This document shows, in pieces, positions 1-11,950 of a DNA stretch of 64,000 nucleotides; the first letter of the stretch is position 1; each line of letters begins with the position of its first letter. The stretch is taken from contig JAMXBB010000011.1 in NCBI GenBank assembly GCA_024138015.1, positions 29,192,155 to 29,256,154 of the forward strand, in the 5' to 3' direction. Position numbers and translations under genes: made by a program. Source of the stretch: Lumnitzera littorea. Lineage: Eukaryota; Streptophyta; Magnoliopsida; Myrtales; Combretaceae. Under the pieces are notes generated by a model that saw only the letters and a list, made by a program, of their open reading frames with translations, had not been told where the DNA came from and made no database searches.

Positions 1-1318
1 GCTAGTAGCGTTGATAGAATACCCTTGAAAAATCGTCTGCGCCTAGTGCTTTGAGTGCCCTAAGCTAAAATGTCACATTCTTGATTTCATCTTCAGACAT
101 AGGTTTTCCATGATCACCATTCATCTCTTCTAACACCAGCTGTGGGATCTCATCTAATACCCTACCCCAATCTCTTCTCGAATCTACTTAGAACAGTTGG
201 GAGTATAATTGTTAGAACACTGACATGATACTTTCTTTCTCCTCCAGCCATTCCCCTTTATTGGTTCTCAACTTGAGGATCTCGTTCTATTGTCTTCTTA
301 TAAGTATGGATTAATGGAAGAACTTGGTATTGTGGTCCCCTTCTTTTAACCAAGAGACATAAGAACGCTGTTGCCAATAAAACACCTCTCTCTTCCATAA
401 TAACTCCAATCCTTCACTGAGTTCTTTTTTTGCTTGCCTATTAGTGTGGATACCTTTCTTTTGTTCACATAAGAGCTCTTACTAGATTCATTTAATCTTC
501 TTGATGTTATTCAGGAAAGCTTCCTTGCTCCAAGCCCTAAGATTTACTCTATACCTCTTAAGCTTGAAACCAAGGGGGCAAGGATGATCTCTGTTGGGGT
601 TAATGCTCCAAGCATCTTTTATTATATTGCCGCAGCATTTAGAGGATGTCTACATGTTTTCAAACTTGAAGCAAGATATGCCTTTTTTATCTGAGAAGAA
701 CGAATCTATAATCAAGGCTACATGGTTTGAGCTAATTAGCTTACTATGCAAAACTTGTGTTTGAGGGTACTTATGAATCCATTGTTGATAACCCAAGGCT
801 TTGTCTATCCTTTCCATAACTAGACTACCATCTTCTCTTTCATTCAACCAAGTGAACCATGGTCCCTGGTAAGCCAGATCATCTAAGTTTGCATTCATGA
901 TCATATCACTAAACCTTTTGATAAGCCTAGAGCTTTAGGGGTTACCTCTTACTTTCTCATGATAGAAAAGGATATCATTGAAGTCTCCCACAACAAGCTA
1001 AGGTTCCTTAATTCTCAAGTCGAATGCCTCTAGTTCAAGCCATAAATTATGCTGAAGATTATGGATAGGATCATCGTATATCCACGAAACATATGTGAAG
1101 AGGGAGCCATCCGAGAGATAAATCATGGTTTTGATGTGATTCTTATTATAGCTATAGATTTCTAACTCAACATCATTGAACCACCATAGGGCTAGTATGC
1201 CAAATAGACCTGTAGGTGGGACATAAAAGTCGTTCCCAAACCTTAACTTGCATCTTAAGGATGCTAACTTCCTTGATTTATTTTTTGTTTCCATTAAAAA
1301 CAAAATGCTTGGATTTTA
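1..1318 (-). pseudogene. LINE (L1-type) ORF2 remnant: endonuclease and start of reverse transcriptase
   Basis: On the minus strand, from 1,310 down, the sequence translates into a plant L1 ORF2. It opens with FLMETKN (about 1,303), the usual start of the apurinic-type endonuclease. GDFNDILFYHEKVRGN follows near 985-935 (catalytic GDFN block). Then come YQGPWFTWLNER near 870-840 and a SNHVALI segment near 725 that matches the family SDHxP motif with D changed to N. Further down, WLKEGDHNTKFFH (about 370-330) marks the linker before RT, and ADDFSRVFYQRY at the left edge is the beginning of RT. Two or more frameshifts and several stops show it is dead. RT continues beyond the window. Family assignment is strong; which subfamily is not resolvable here. 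Confidence 0.88.
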
Positions 1319-1319
1319 C

Positions 1320-4300
1320 TTATAGGTGATGTCCCTAAGCATCTAGACTATCAAGCAAACTTTAGACCTTGATAGTTCTAACTAATGACAATCATGGTGT
1401 TCGTGTGGCTTATTTTGGCTAGCTACCATAGCCTTCATGAAAAGAAACTTAAGACAAGATGTAAACCTTACTTTTAGCGAGTTTGTAAATCAATTAAGAG
1501 TACATTCAACAAAACCAAGAATTCAAGTTTACATTTAAAAACGAATTTAATTTTCAAATTTGAAAGTTTGTTATCGATAAAACACAAGTATGAAAACTGC
1601 GGACTTTAAAGTCACCTAAAACCTTAAACCCTAAAACAATTAAGGACTTATAACCCTAGGCGATTAATTGATAATTTAATTTGAATAATTTTTTCAACTT
1701 TAGAAAATTTCATAATTTTATATGAATTAAATCATAACTTAAAAAATAATTTAAGAAACAATCTCTAAAAGAATTTTCAATCAAACAATCTCCTTATCTT
1801 CATGCATAAGATTTGTACACATAAATAAGTAAACCAACGAATCACCCTAAATAACTTATCAATTGAGAGTTGAAATTATTTATCAATTGATAACTTATCG
1901 AAAACTAGTGATAAGACACTTTCTTTATCACACCATAACTTATACTACATATGGATAAGATATCACAACATTTTATGCATTCAACTTTTATTAAGAAGAC
2001 AAGACAACTCCATGACAAAAAAGAATTCCTACATGGCCGATTATAACAAGCTGAAGAAAGGGGGTGGTGGTGGGTGTAATGGCATGCTTTGTCTTTCATC
2101 AATCAAGCAATCAATTAGTCTTACACTCTACTATTTATCCCTTAACGCTTACATCATTTAGTTTTGTCAAATGTTGGCATTTGTGCAAGCTACAAGATAA
2201 AAAAATCAAAGCTTCTTGAATACACTACCCTCCCATTCATAGCCATCCACTTTTCTCTCCATACTCTCACTTTCACTTTCATTTTCACTTCCTTTTCTCT
2301 TACTTTAAACTCAACACAAAAGATGAAACACAAACCCCACAAAATCCTAACAATTTGTCACCACTTGTTACTTCATTTCTTAAGGCACAAAGCTCCAATT
2401 TGTGTCCTCCATTTGTCAACTTTCAAAGCCACTCTTAGGATCCTTAGAACACTCTCAAAACTCCACTTTAAAAGACCAAAACTCAAGATTCCAAAAAGGT
2501 TGCAAGGAGAAGGAAAAGGAAAAATAAGGAGCTTAAGTAGACACTTAGTACACAACCACCTTATTTTGCTTTATGGACAAGTAAGTTGTTTCTTTATGTT
2601 AGTAACCTAGTATGCTATGTTAGAAGACCGTGTTTTCTTGAGGATATTAGTATGACCATAAGTTAATGAAATAGCTAAGGCCACCTTAAGAAGCATACTT
2701 ATGAAACCCTTACTTGAAAGTTGAAATATGAGCATGTAAAGTTGGTGTTATGTAGAGATACCTATTTAACACTTAGAATGGAAGATTTTAAGTTGAGAAA
2801 ATCATGAAATAAGCACTTGAAAGAGGAGATATCATGCTACACGTGAGGTGTTTGTAGGTCCTTTGGATGTTATTTTCACTTCTATTAAGTTAAATATGCT
2901 TAAATCTACACTTAGGTAAAGGAAAATTCATTACGTAAAGCTTTTATAAAGAAACCAACTTTGTAAGACATGAACTATGGTATGGAAGTTATGATAAGTA
3001 TAAGATCTATTATTTTCATATAGAGTATAAGCTAAATAATCATCTTATGGAAGACAAGTTAAGTTAAGATTTGAATATAAGTAGCCTAAGTTCATGATCT
3101 AACCCTTAAACTTAAGGAAATGATGAAATAAGTTGGAAAACCAAGTGAGAACCCCTTGGATTCACCAAGTTTAGGTTTGGAACCATGTTGAAAGATACTT
3201 AAAAATATGATAAAAGTAAGTAAACAAAGTGAAAAGACCAACCAAGGTAAGTATGATAAGTGTATAAAACTTAAAACTAAAAACCAAGCCTAAAACTTCT
3301 AAAATGGATCTCAAACTCCAAGTTGGACCACCATCGATTTTTTGACCAGCAACTTACTCTAATGGTAAAAGTTGTATTAAGACTCTTAAGAAACCCATAA
3401 AACACTCCTTAAGCCTAAGAGAGTAACTATCATTGATTTGGATAAAAAAAATAAGCTCATTTAACAACTTAAACTCACATAAAAGCCGAAGAAATTGTTG
3501 TTAGCCTTAAGAGTGTAAATCAAAGTTGGAAATTTGACCTTAAGAAGTATTTTAAGCCTAGAATGAGATCCTAATCCCAAGCCTAAAGGATTTCCCAAGA
3601 TATAAAAAAACCCAATAACCAAATAAAGCCTAAAAGTACTCCAAATCATGAAGATCGCTATTGTTCTAACCTATAGGTAGATTTGCATGCCTCATCTCGA
3701 AAATCTAACCTCACCACATTAAAATACACTCAAAAACGATGAAGATTAACTATAAGATAATAAAAATCAGATTTAAAATGAGAAAGTTATATGTGATTAA
3801 ACTTTTAAGTAAAACAGGGAAAAATATGAAACCTAGTTAAAAGCATAATTTAAAGGGTTTTAGCTTAGTTTTCTAAGTTCTATTTCAAATCCTTATAGTA
3901 TTATATTTGCAGTGTCTAGGGGACCTAGCTTTTGGAGACAAATTGCCCTTGGATTACTTTGATTGATCTGCATAGCTGAGTGAGTAAATTCTTGATGACT
4001 CTTTACTTGATTTTGCTTGTAGAGTAGATGCACTTAAACTCATTTAACGAATTTAGATGCTTGTAGGATATGGGAAATGCATGTGTGTGATATTATGATT
4101 GAATGCTATGACTTGTTAATCAGAAAATAATGGGAATTGTTTGTGATGATAAATATGTACAGTTGTATGAAATAAAATTGTCTGATCCTCATGGAAATCG
4201 GATTAAGCACTTATATGATTAAGAAATTCAATGAATCATGTATTTCTCATAATTGCATCATATTATACCAACTGCCACCTTACGTAGAAGATGGGAAAGG

Positions 4301-5089
4301 ACTTATAGGAGGAGGGTTTCTTATAGGATTAGGCATTAGCTATGCTATCATTTTATTATTAAGTCTTTCTCGTAAACTAACGGGCTTTCTAGGCGCTAGG
4401 GGACACTAACCATTAGCAAGGGGCCATGTCATGTGGCTTTTGCTTAAGGCATATGATTGTGAATTGTGGAGGCTACTATACAGCTAAACCTGGTCATTTT
4501 GGTTTTAAAATATGAAATATACAAAGAAAGAGTACTTTTGTATTAAAGTGTAACATGTTATGTATATATGATTTTGTTTTGACTTAAGCATAATAGTGCG
4601 ATTGATATAAAACCTTGGTACTAGGACTTGGTTGTGGTTTTTGTCTATTAATTATCTCCAACCTCGACTACAAGGGGCATAATTCTGAGTTGCATATAGT
4701 TCTTAGACTACTGTATATATTGTTCAGCATACTGATTGTTTATACATTCATATGTTTGTACATTAAATGGATTTTGTCAAGCAATATTGAAGAGGGGATT
4801 TGTCTCACTAAGCGTAAGTTTACACCACAATAAATTTCTTTTGATGTAAGAAAACCTCTTTGTTCATTTGAGCCAAAGGTTACCCGATATGAGTCTCGTG
4901 TGGAGACGGGATGGTGTGTTTAGGGAGCGGAGAGGAAATTTTTGTAATAGCCTTTTGTAGATAATTATTTATCTTTTTTAGTTCATATTCTAGATAGAAA
5001 TTTCTAATGCAGATTCTTATAAGAACTGCATTCATTTTGTAATATTCTTTTGGTGTGGAATTTAATGAATTCACACGTTTACTTTATTA
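1320..5089. other. Unidentified ~3.8 kb insertion between LINE ORF1 and ORF2 (possibly a long LTR)
   Basis: The LINE ORF2 frame breaks at about 1,320 and LINE ORF1-like sequence reappears near 5,090, so the stretch between looks inserted. It is AT-rich with no family-like protein. The longest frame (2,164-2,610) is low-complexity and matches nothing I recognise. A donor-like AAG/GTAAGTT-type site at about 2,580 and an acceptor-like TTTGCAG at about 3,912 resemble the spliced leader of some long chromovirus LTRs. A purine-rich G-tract lies near 4,920-4,935. I could not fix ends or a target duplication. Calling it a solo LTR is inference; it could equally be several stacked fragments. Confidence 0.35.
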
Positions 5090-5427
5090 TTTTATATCAA
5101 AGAAATAAATTTTAGTTAAATTGCTTAATATTACATATCTATGGGTCTAGTGATAACGAATAGTGGAAGGAGCCTTATATGTCGTATGAAAGGCTTACGA
5201 TCAATAAAGGGGTTCATTATAGATCTTTATGCAATATACAGCAATCTACCACGACAATGATACTGTTGAGTCGTGATACAAGACCAAAACATCTACAAGC
5301 CCGTTTGTCTCTACTACAATATCTAAAGCCTATTCTGTACTCTTTCTTGGGGCCGAATCAAGTTTCCTTAGTTTCCTTCCCCAGTGCATTAGAGATTTCT
5401 TTTTTGAAGAGCCACTACCAAACTTAG
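5090..5427 (-). pseudogene. LINE ORF1 C-terminal part (interrupted by the gypsy element at 5,428)
   Basis: Reading the minus strand across the gypsy insertion, the ORF1 frame at 11,951 runs without a frameshift into this piece when one copy of the CTTAG duplication is kept (KFDGPK joins FGSGSS). The segment is basic (KKKSLMHWGRKLRKLD) like the tail of plant LINE ORF1 proteins and carries a TAG stop further on. The adjoining sequence toward 5,090 has no clear frame. The call rests on the insertion-junction reconstruction more than on conserved motifs. Confidence 0.6.
5423..5427. repeat. Target-site duplication CTTAG, left copy, gypsy element 1
   Basis: CTTAG directly abuts the TG start of the 5' LTR and matches the five bases after the 3' LTR (11,951-11,955). 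Joining the flanks restores a LINE ORF1 frame, which supports both ends. Confidence 0.95.
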
Positions 5428-6266
5428 TGATAGGAATCATCCCCTTAGACTAATCACTCATAGTCGAGCTAGAGGACTCTAAGGACTCACGTAAAGAATA
5501 CTAGCTCGAAACCAAAGCCGAGATGGGGATCCCTATTCTAAGCTGATCTCCTGTTAACCTACTTGTCAGATCCTCACATGTGTCAAACCTACTCTTGCTT
5601 AGTAGCGAAGTTTTATTCCAGAAGAAAACCTAAGACTAGCCGAGCTAAGCTCTCAGATAGACTATAGGCATCTAACTCCAATTTAGTTGACTTCTTTACC
5701 AGACTGATTGGCTCTTGACCTAATCCAAATTAGGTCGGCACCTAATTGCAATGCTTTTCTACTTCTGCCTACTTTGTATCGTATTTCTAATGATTAGCCA
5801 CTAAGCAATACATGTTCCCTGAACACAGCCTTTTAGAATGATTATTTCTTTTATGTATTAAATATTATTTGTTTCTTTTACCCCTTTTAGTATGTTTCAT
5901 GTAACCTAATTGTAGAATACCTTTTTGTCTTTTCATACGTGTAAAGTAACCTGAGTGGATGGGTATATAAAGCCCCACTTTCCCGTATGCGAACAACCAA
6001 CTGATTAATACGAAATTATTCATGTTGAACAAGCTTTGTATTCTCATTATCATTTAACTCTTATCTATTCCCTTTAACAAGGAGTAGTGGTAAGTGACCC
6101 TTTAATTCAGATCAATCTATTATATCTGGTGGATCGTAGGCTAAATAGGATTGAGTGGTGTGTTAAATCCATTCGGTAGCTGTCTAGACTTGCTAGTTTT
6201 CCTTGTTTGTTTTTGGTTTGCTGCGTAGTAGTACTTTTCCATATGTCCAATCCCGAAGATGCATCA
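5428..6266 (+). repeat. 5' LTR of gypsy element 1
   Basis: 839 bp, TG...CA ends, aligned along its whole length with 11,110-11,950. It has a TATA-like GTATATAAAG near 5,962-5,972, shared in position with the other LTR (GTATATAAAC), which probably marks the promoter. The two LTRs differ at many C/T and G/A positions, so insertion is old. Confidence 0.93.
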
Positions 6267-6281
6267 GCTTACTACTAATCA

Positions 6282-6300
6282 TGGTTCAGAGCACAGTTCC
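6282..6300 (+). promoter_or_regulatory. Primer binding site of gypsy element 1 (tRNA-iMet type, decayed)
   Basis: TGGTTCAGAGCACAGTTCC lies 15 bases after the 5' LTR. It resembles the TGGTATCAGAGC site of many plant gypsy elements that prime from initiator tRNA-Met. One base is missing within TATC and the spacing is longer than usual, so the site is decayed or approximate. Confidence 0.55.
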
Positions 6301-6539
6301 ACGAAGTATTGCACCTTACTATTAGTCACAGGTGTGTTCCTTCTATAGCCGCTGCAGTGTGTTTTTGTGTAAGTGTAGTTTCCTTATTACTTTATTTTCC
6401 ATTAAGAAGATAGAGCAAGTTTGCTACCATTTTGTTCGAGTGATTATTGGGCATTAAAGTTGTTAGATAGTTATTAATTTGTTCGAGAAGTATTGCACCA
6501 TCTCAAATTTGAGTGTTTAGTGAGTTACTGGTGATCGAA

Positions 6540-7900
6540 GTAGTGGTGCTACACCTGGTCATGGTCATAATAGTAGTACTACCTTAAGGTCGGTTGATGA
6601 TAAACTTAACAGACTAACCAACCTTATTAAAAGACTAGTCACAGCAATGCAAGTTAACAGACAACAACTCAATGGTGTATAGCATCATAACCTACAAGAA
6701 AATGCCCTTGAGAGACACCATGGCCAAGTGAATCGAACCAATCGCTGAGTTCAATCGTAACGAGTTAGAGCAATAGCAAACTAAGTTACTACTAGATGAA
6801 GACTAGAGTTAAAGGAGATTGAGGAAGATGATGAGGAGCTAGATGTTGAAGAGTTTAAGGGGGAAGAAGAAGAAGTTGACTATTACTAAGCATAGGGACG
6901 AGGATTTCGAGTCCATCAAGGGCTAAACAATGTAAAGGTTCAAATCTCACCCTTCAGTGGAAGTGGAGATGTAGATGAATACTTGGAGTAGGAAGAGAAG
7001 GTTGAGAAGGTGTTTCAATGCTATTGGTATTTAGATGTTGTTAGAGTTTGACTTGCTATACTAGAGTTTATTAGGTATGCCACTATGTGGTGGAAAAATT
7101 TAAATGTAGCCAAAACAAGAGATGGAAGGCGAGGTGTTAGAACTCGGGATGAGATGAAAATGTTGTTAAGAGGTAGATTTGTACCTAAGACCTACCTATA
7201 AGATACGTTTCCAAAGTTGTAGGAGCTTCGGCAAGGAAGTCAATCTATTAATGACTATGTCAAAGAGTTCCAAATGCTTATGATCCGGGTTGACATAGAA
7301 GAACTTGAGGCTCACACTGTATCGAAGTTCATCTCTAAACTTTGATATGAAATTCACCACATTATGGAGGTGTAGAGGTTTTATACCCTAGAAGAGGCAA
7401 TAAAGATAGTGCATAGGAGAAGTGCTCTGAGTCAACTTAGGCTAACATTCTCTCGACCCCTAGTTCTATGCCAACCTTTTTAAGCCAAGCCGAGCCAAAG
7501 AGGCTATACAGGGTTAAGGATAGGAATGACCAATTTGATGATAGTCAAGCAAGCCAGCAGGGCCGGTTAGCTAGGCCAAGCTGAGGTTAGGTTGACCTTG
7601 AGGATATATGAGAAAGGGTAGACCTCTGGACGAAAGACCAACGAGATGAAATGCTTTAAATGCCTAAGCTTTGGACATATGGCTGTTAAGTGTTCGAACC
7701 GATGCGTCATGGTGCTTTGAAGAGATGTAGCGGATAGCATCGACTAAAGCGAGCCCGAATAGGAAGAAGATATTGGAAAGCCTAAAACCAAAGAGGAAGA
7801 AGAGACCTATGTCTATGCTAATCAAGGAGAAGTGATGGCCCTAGTCTTGAGACAAGTACTAAGTTCCTTGCCTAACTCTAAGGAGAATTAGAGAGAGAAT
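6540..7900 (+). pseudogene. gag: gag remnant of gypsy element 1
   Basis: Broken capsid/nucleocapsid frame. The conserved capsid stretch (YATMWWKN-like, near 7,080-7,100) is followed by TYL*DTF and L*ELRQGS near 7,190-7,240, where the family has R and Q. The nucleocapsid zinc knuckle is intact: C-F-K-C-x4-H-x4-C, cysteines at codons 7,652, 7,661 and 7,691, histidine at 7,676. Gag would form the particle that packages element RNA. At least four in-frame stops make it non-functional. Confidence 0.85.
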
Positions 7901-7904
7901 CTAT

Positions 7905-8270
7905 TCAATACCAAGTGTACCGTCAAAGGCCAATTATGTACGATCACTATGGATAGGTGAAGTTGTACTAATATTGTTGTACAGTCCTTTGTACAGAGGT
8001 TGGGTCTACTAACCTCAAAGCATCCTTAACCTTATAAGCTATATTGGCTTCATGATAAGAGTACTTTGCATGAAACTGAATAGGTGACCATATCGTTCAA
8101 TGTTAGGAGTGTATATAGGGATGAAGTAATGTGCGATGTTGTCCTTATGGGAGCTTCACATCTATTGCTTAGAGGACCTTAGTTGTTCGACCAACGTGTT
8201 ACTAATGATGGGTATAAGAACATTATGCCTTTATTAAAGATGTATGAAAGATTATGTTGTAACCCATGAC
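7905..8270 (+). pseudogene. Aspartic protease remnant of gypsy element 1
   Basis: The frame TKCTVKGQLCTITMD leads to the active-site region, which reads MDR* instead of the DSGS-type motif near 7,945-7,965. Downstream LGLLTSKHP, DEVMCDVV and ASHLLLRGP follow the family pattern (usually LLGRPW). The loss of the glycine plus the stop at the catalytic loop means no protease activity. It precedes RT as in other Ty3/gypsy polyproteins. Confidence 0.8.
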
Positions 8271-8399
8271 CTTGTCCCAAGTAAATGAAACTCATAATCA
8301 GCTTACCTGAGCTAGTAAGAAGAATGCCGTAGTGATGAGCTAAAGAGAGCTCTGAACTACTAAATAGGTTGAAGAACCTATGTTCCTATTGATCAAAAG

Positions 8400-9250
8400 A
8401 TTGTTAGAAATGAGAGATTTAGAGGATATCCCTGATGAAATCTAAAGCCTGCTAAATGATTTTTTTAATATGTTCCCTAAAGAACTATCTAGAGGACAGC
8501 CTCTAATTTGAGGCATTGAGCACTGTATTAATCTACAGCCAGGTGCTGCCTTACCAAACTGACTTGTATATAGAATGAATCTTAAGTAGGCTGCCAAGCT
8601 AAAAAGATAGGTAGATGAACTCATAAGGTTAGGATATGTAAGGGAGAGCATGAGGCCTTATGCTATACCAGCTCTGCTCATCCTTAAAAAGAATGGAACA
8701 TGGCACATGTGCATCGATAGCCAAGCAATAAACCAATTACTATTAAGTACATATACTTGATACCGAAACTTGATGACATGTTAGATGAGCTTCATGGTGC
8801 TAAGATATTTTCGAAATTTGTTCTGCAAAGTAGCTACCACCAAATTTGCATAAGGCTAGGCGATGAATGGAAAACTACCTTCAAGACTAGGTACGGACTC
8901 TACAAATGGTTGGTTATGCCATTCGGACTTATTAATGCGCCAAGAAAATTCATGAGGTTGATGAACCATATAATGCGGCTTCTAATTGGAAGACCTGTAG
9001 TCGCGTGCTTTAATGACATATTGGTATACAGTACCGACTTGAATGACTATGTTCAACATCTCCACAACATATTTGACATTTTATGAACCGAGAAGTTGTA
9101 TAGGCATGTAAAGAAGTGTATGTTTTGCCAGAAAGAGGTGATCTTCCTTAGGTTTGTGGTGTTAGGGGAAGGACTCTAAGCCAATGAGGAGAAGATCCAA
9201 GTTGTTCTTGAGTAGCCGACACCAAAGAACATCACTAAGGTTCAAAGCTT
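8400..9250 (+). pseudogene. Reverse transcriptase remnant of gypsy element 1
   Basis: The best piece is the frame at 8,757-9,086: PKLDDMLDELHGAKIFSKF, then SSYHQICIRLGDEWKTTF, YKWLVMPFGL and RPVVACFNDILVYS. The catalytic YFDD box reads CFND, so the first aspartate of the pair is lost (GAT to AAT). Upstream, the family's YRMN and LKKNGTWHMC blocks are visible but split by stops and a frameshift. It once copied element RNA into DNA in the cytoplasmic particle. Confidence 0.9.
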
Positions 9251-9254
9251 TCAT

Positions 9255-9795
9255 GGCCCAGCTTTTTTCTATAGCCGATTTATCAAAAACTTCAATACCA
9301 AAACTGCCCCCTTGACCGAGCTGAGAAAGAAGAATGAAGAGTTCATGTGGAACAATCAAGTTAAGCAAAGCTTTAGGGAGAGAAGCTGACCTCAGCACTT
9401 GTCCTTTCACTACCAGATTTCAACAAACCCTTCATATTGGAATGTGATGCATCAGGGGTGGGAATTAGCACTATCCTGATGCAGAAGTGATAACCCATCA
9501 TCTACCATAACGAGAAGCTTAGTGGTCCTACCTTGAACTATTCTGTATATGAGAAAGGGTTGTACTCTCTTTATTAAGCCCATATTGTTTGGCAACACTA
9601 TTTGCTGCTACAAGAGTTTGTTATTTATACGGACATGAGTCCCTGAAGCATCTAAAGAGTCAGAATAAGCTTTCGAAAAGGCAAGCTGAGTGGTTAAAAT
9701 TTATGGAAGGGTTCTTGTACATCATTTGACACAAGAAGGGAAGTACAAATGTGGTCACAAATGCTCTATCACGACGACAAACCTTACTGATTACT
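9255..9795 (+). pseudogene. RNase H remnant of gypsy element 1
   Basis: The connection domain (FYSRFIKNFNTKTAPLTEL, about 9,270-9,325) is followed by the RNase H start [18 protein letters not shown] near 9,430-9,485. The C-terminal VIYTD..SLKHL and NVVTNALSRRQ blocks (about 9,620-9,780) are present in a shifted frame. Stops and at least two frameshifts interrupt it. Confidence 0.85.
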
Positions 9796-9899
9796 TTACA
9801 GATAAAATTATTGGGATTCTCACTTATTACTAAGAGGTATGCTCACTTACAACCCTCATTTGGGCCCTATAATAGAATAATGTAGGGATGGAATTGCTA

Positions 9900-11109
9900 T
9901 TAGCAGGTATTATCTTAAGGAAGGTTATCTATTCAAGGATCGAAGCCTATGCATACCAAACTGTTCTACGCGTGAGCTATTGATTAAGGAAGCTCATAGT
10001 AGTAGATTATCAAGTCACTTTAGAGAGACCAAGATCGCTAATCTATTGAAGGAGAACTTTTACTTGCTAGGTTTAGCTAAGGATGTCCTTAAGGTAGCTA
10101 GTAGTTATGAAGTGTGCAAGCATGCTAAGGGGAAAAGAGAACCCCATAGAGAGTATATGTCGCTACCAACATTAAGCTTACCTTAGGCTGACCTCAGCAT
10201 GGACTTTGTCTTAGGGTTGTCCCAAATATCTATAGGGAAAGATTCTATTTTTGTTGTAGCGAACTGCTTCAATAAGATGGTGCACTTGATTCCATGCCGT
10301 CGGACTAACAATGCTTTACATATTGCTGATTTGTTTTTACAGGAGGTTGTCCGACTACATAAGGTACTAAAGACTATTGTCTCAAATTAGGACACAAAAT
10401 CTTTGAGCTATTTTTGAAAGACTCTTTGGAGAAGACTTGGAACTAAACTTGTATTCAGCTCTAGTAGCCACCATCAGATTGATGGCTAAACTGAAGTGGT
10501 AAACAAAATACTAGGTAATCTGCTCAAAGCTGTCATAGGAAAAAACTTGAGAGATTGGGATTTATGCCTACTAGTTGTAGAATTCGTATATACCCAAACT
10601 GTCCATAGCACTATTGAGAAGACCCCATTTGAGGTCGTCTGTGGCCTTAACCCTGCTATCCGCCTAGATATGATTATCGCCCTAATAGCTATTGAAGAGA
10701 GTCAATCTAAAGTTGACCTAGCCTAAGAATTGCATAAGCTACACTAGTTTGTAACTAGGAAGATCACCAAATTCAATTAGAGACAGCAAGAAATTGGTAG
10801 CCAAGGTCGTTGAACTGTTTCTTTCTACCTAGGAGACTTGGTATGGATACACCTCAGCTGAAAACAATTCCCACTCTTAAGACAAAACAAGCTATCTCTT
10901 CGAGCTAATGGTCCGTTCAAAGTCCTAAAGAAGATCAATCGCAATGCTTACCAAATTGAGTTGTCTGATGAATATGGTGTTTATTTTATCTTCAATGTAT
11001 CTGATCTCATCCTTTAACAACTAACAGAAGAAGACCCTATGTATGCCCTAGAAGAAGAAGTAGAAACCACTTCAGATTTGAGGGCAAATCTTTCCGTCTC
11101 CTAAACAAA
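9900..11109 (+). pseudogene. Integrase remnant and pol C-terminus of gypsy element 1
   Basis: Zinc-binding region: EAHSSRLSSHF, then SYEVCKHAKG, where the family has SCxxCQxAK, so one cysteine is now tyrosine. The core has LSMDFVLG (first Asp, about 10,197-10,220). The second Asp region reads SN*D instead of SDRD. The glutamate is kept in TEVVNK (about 10,490-10,505). The C-terminal GPFKVLKKINRNAYQ segment (about 10,910-10,955) and SDLRAN end at the 3' LTR. Loss of the second acidic residue plus stops rules out activity. Confidence 0.9.
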
Positions 11110-11950
11110 TGATAGGAATCAGCCCTTTGGACTAATCATTCACAACCAAGTTAGAGGACTTTAAGGACTCTTATGGAGAATACTAGCTCAAAACCAAAGC
11201 CAAGATGGGGATCCTTATTCCAAACTAATCTCTTACTGACCTATCTATCAAATCCTCACATATCAAACCTACTCCTTCCTAGTAGTGAAGTTTTATTCTA
11301 GAAGACAACCTAAGACTAGCCGAGTCTAGTCGAGCTCCCAATCCAACCACAGGTGTTTGACTCTAATTCAATTGACTTCTTCATTGGATTGATTGGCTCC
11401 TGACCTAATCCAGATCAAGTTGGCCCCTAACTGCAACGCTTTTCTACTTCCACCTACTTTGCATCATATTTCTAAAGACCAACCACCAAGCGACACTTGT
11501 TCCTTGAACATAGTTTTCCAGAATGATTCTTTCTTTTTCATACTAAATATTCTTTGTCTCTTTTACCTTTTTTAGTATGTTTCATATAACCTAATTATAG
11601 AATACCCTTTTATTTTTTCATACATGTAAAGTAACCCTAGTAGATAGGTATATAAACCCTACTTTCTTGTATGCGAACAACCAACTGATCAATACAGAAT
11701 TGTTTATATTGAGCAACCTTAGTGTAATCATTATCACTCAACTCTTATCTATTTCCTTTAGCAAGGAGTAATGGCGAGTGACCCATCAGTTTGGACTGGT
11801 ATGTCATATCCGATGGATTATAGGTTAAGTAGGATCAAATGGTGCGTTACATTCATTTAGTAGCTACCCAGACTTGCTAGTTTTTCCTTATTTGTTTTGG
11901 TTTGCTTCGTTGTGATGCTTCTCTATGTATCTGACCCCGGAGACACATCA
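11110..11950 (+). repeat. 3' LTR of gypsy element 1
   Basis: 841 bp, TGATAGGAATCA start and CACATCA end, matching 5,428-6,266. It is followed at once by the CTTAG duplication. No clean polypurine tract is left just upstream. Confidence 0.93.

Larger units (their letters stand above)
5428..11950 (+). mobile_element. Ty3/gypsy LTR retrotransposon 1 (chromovirus-like), complete but decayed
   Basis: Two similar LTRs (5,428-6,266 and 11,110-11,950) both start TGATAGGAATCA and end CATCA. The element is flanked by identical 5-bp duplications CTTAG (5,423-5,427 and 11,951-11,955). In between are remnants of gag, protease, RT, RNase H and integrase in the Ty3/gypsy order. Stops and frameshifts occur throughout. 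It inserted into LINE ORF1. The terminal pol residues (SDLRAN) resemble chromoviruses of the CRM/Reina/Tekay type, but I see no clear chromodomain, so the clade is left open. Confidence 0.95.

Noticed and set aside
2164..2610. 148-residue plus-strand frame
   Set aside because: Low-complexity, T/H/L-rich wording, no known motif, and it lies in a region with splice-like LTR features. Treated as chance.
1319..5221. TTATA at 1,320-1,324 and 5,217-5,221 as a target duplication
   Set aside because: The left copy is two bases away from a TG, AT-rich pentamers recur by chance, and no LTR end signals support it.
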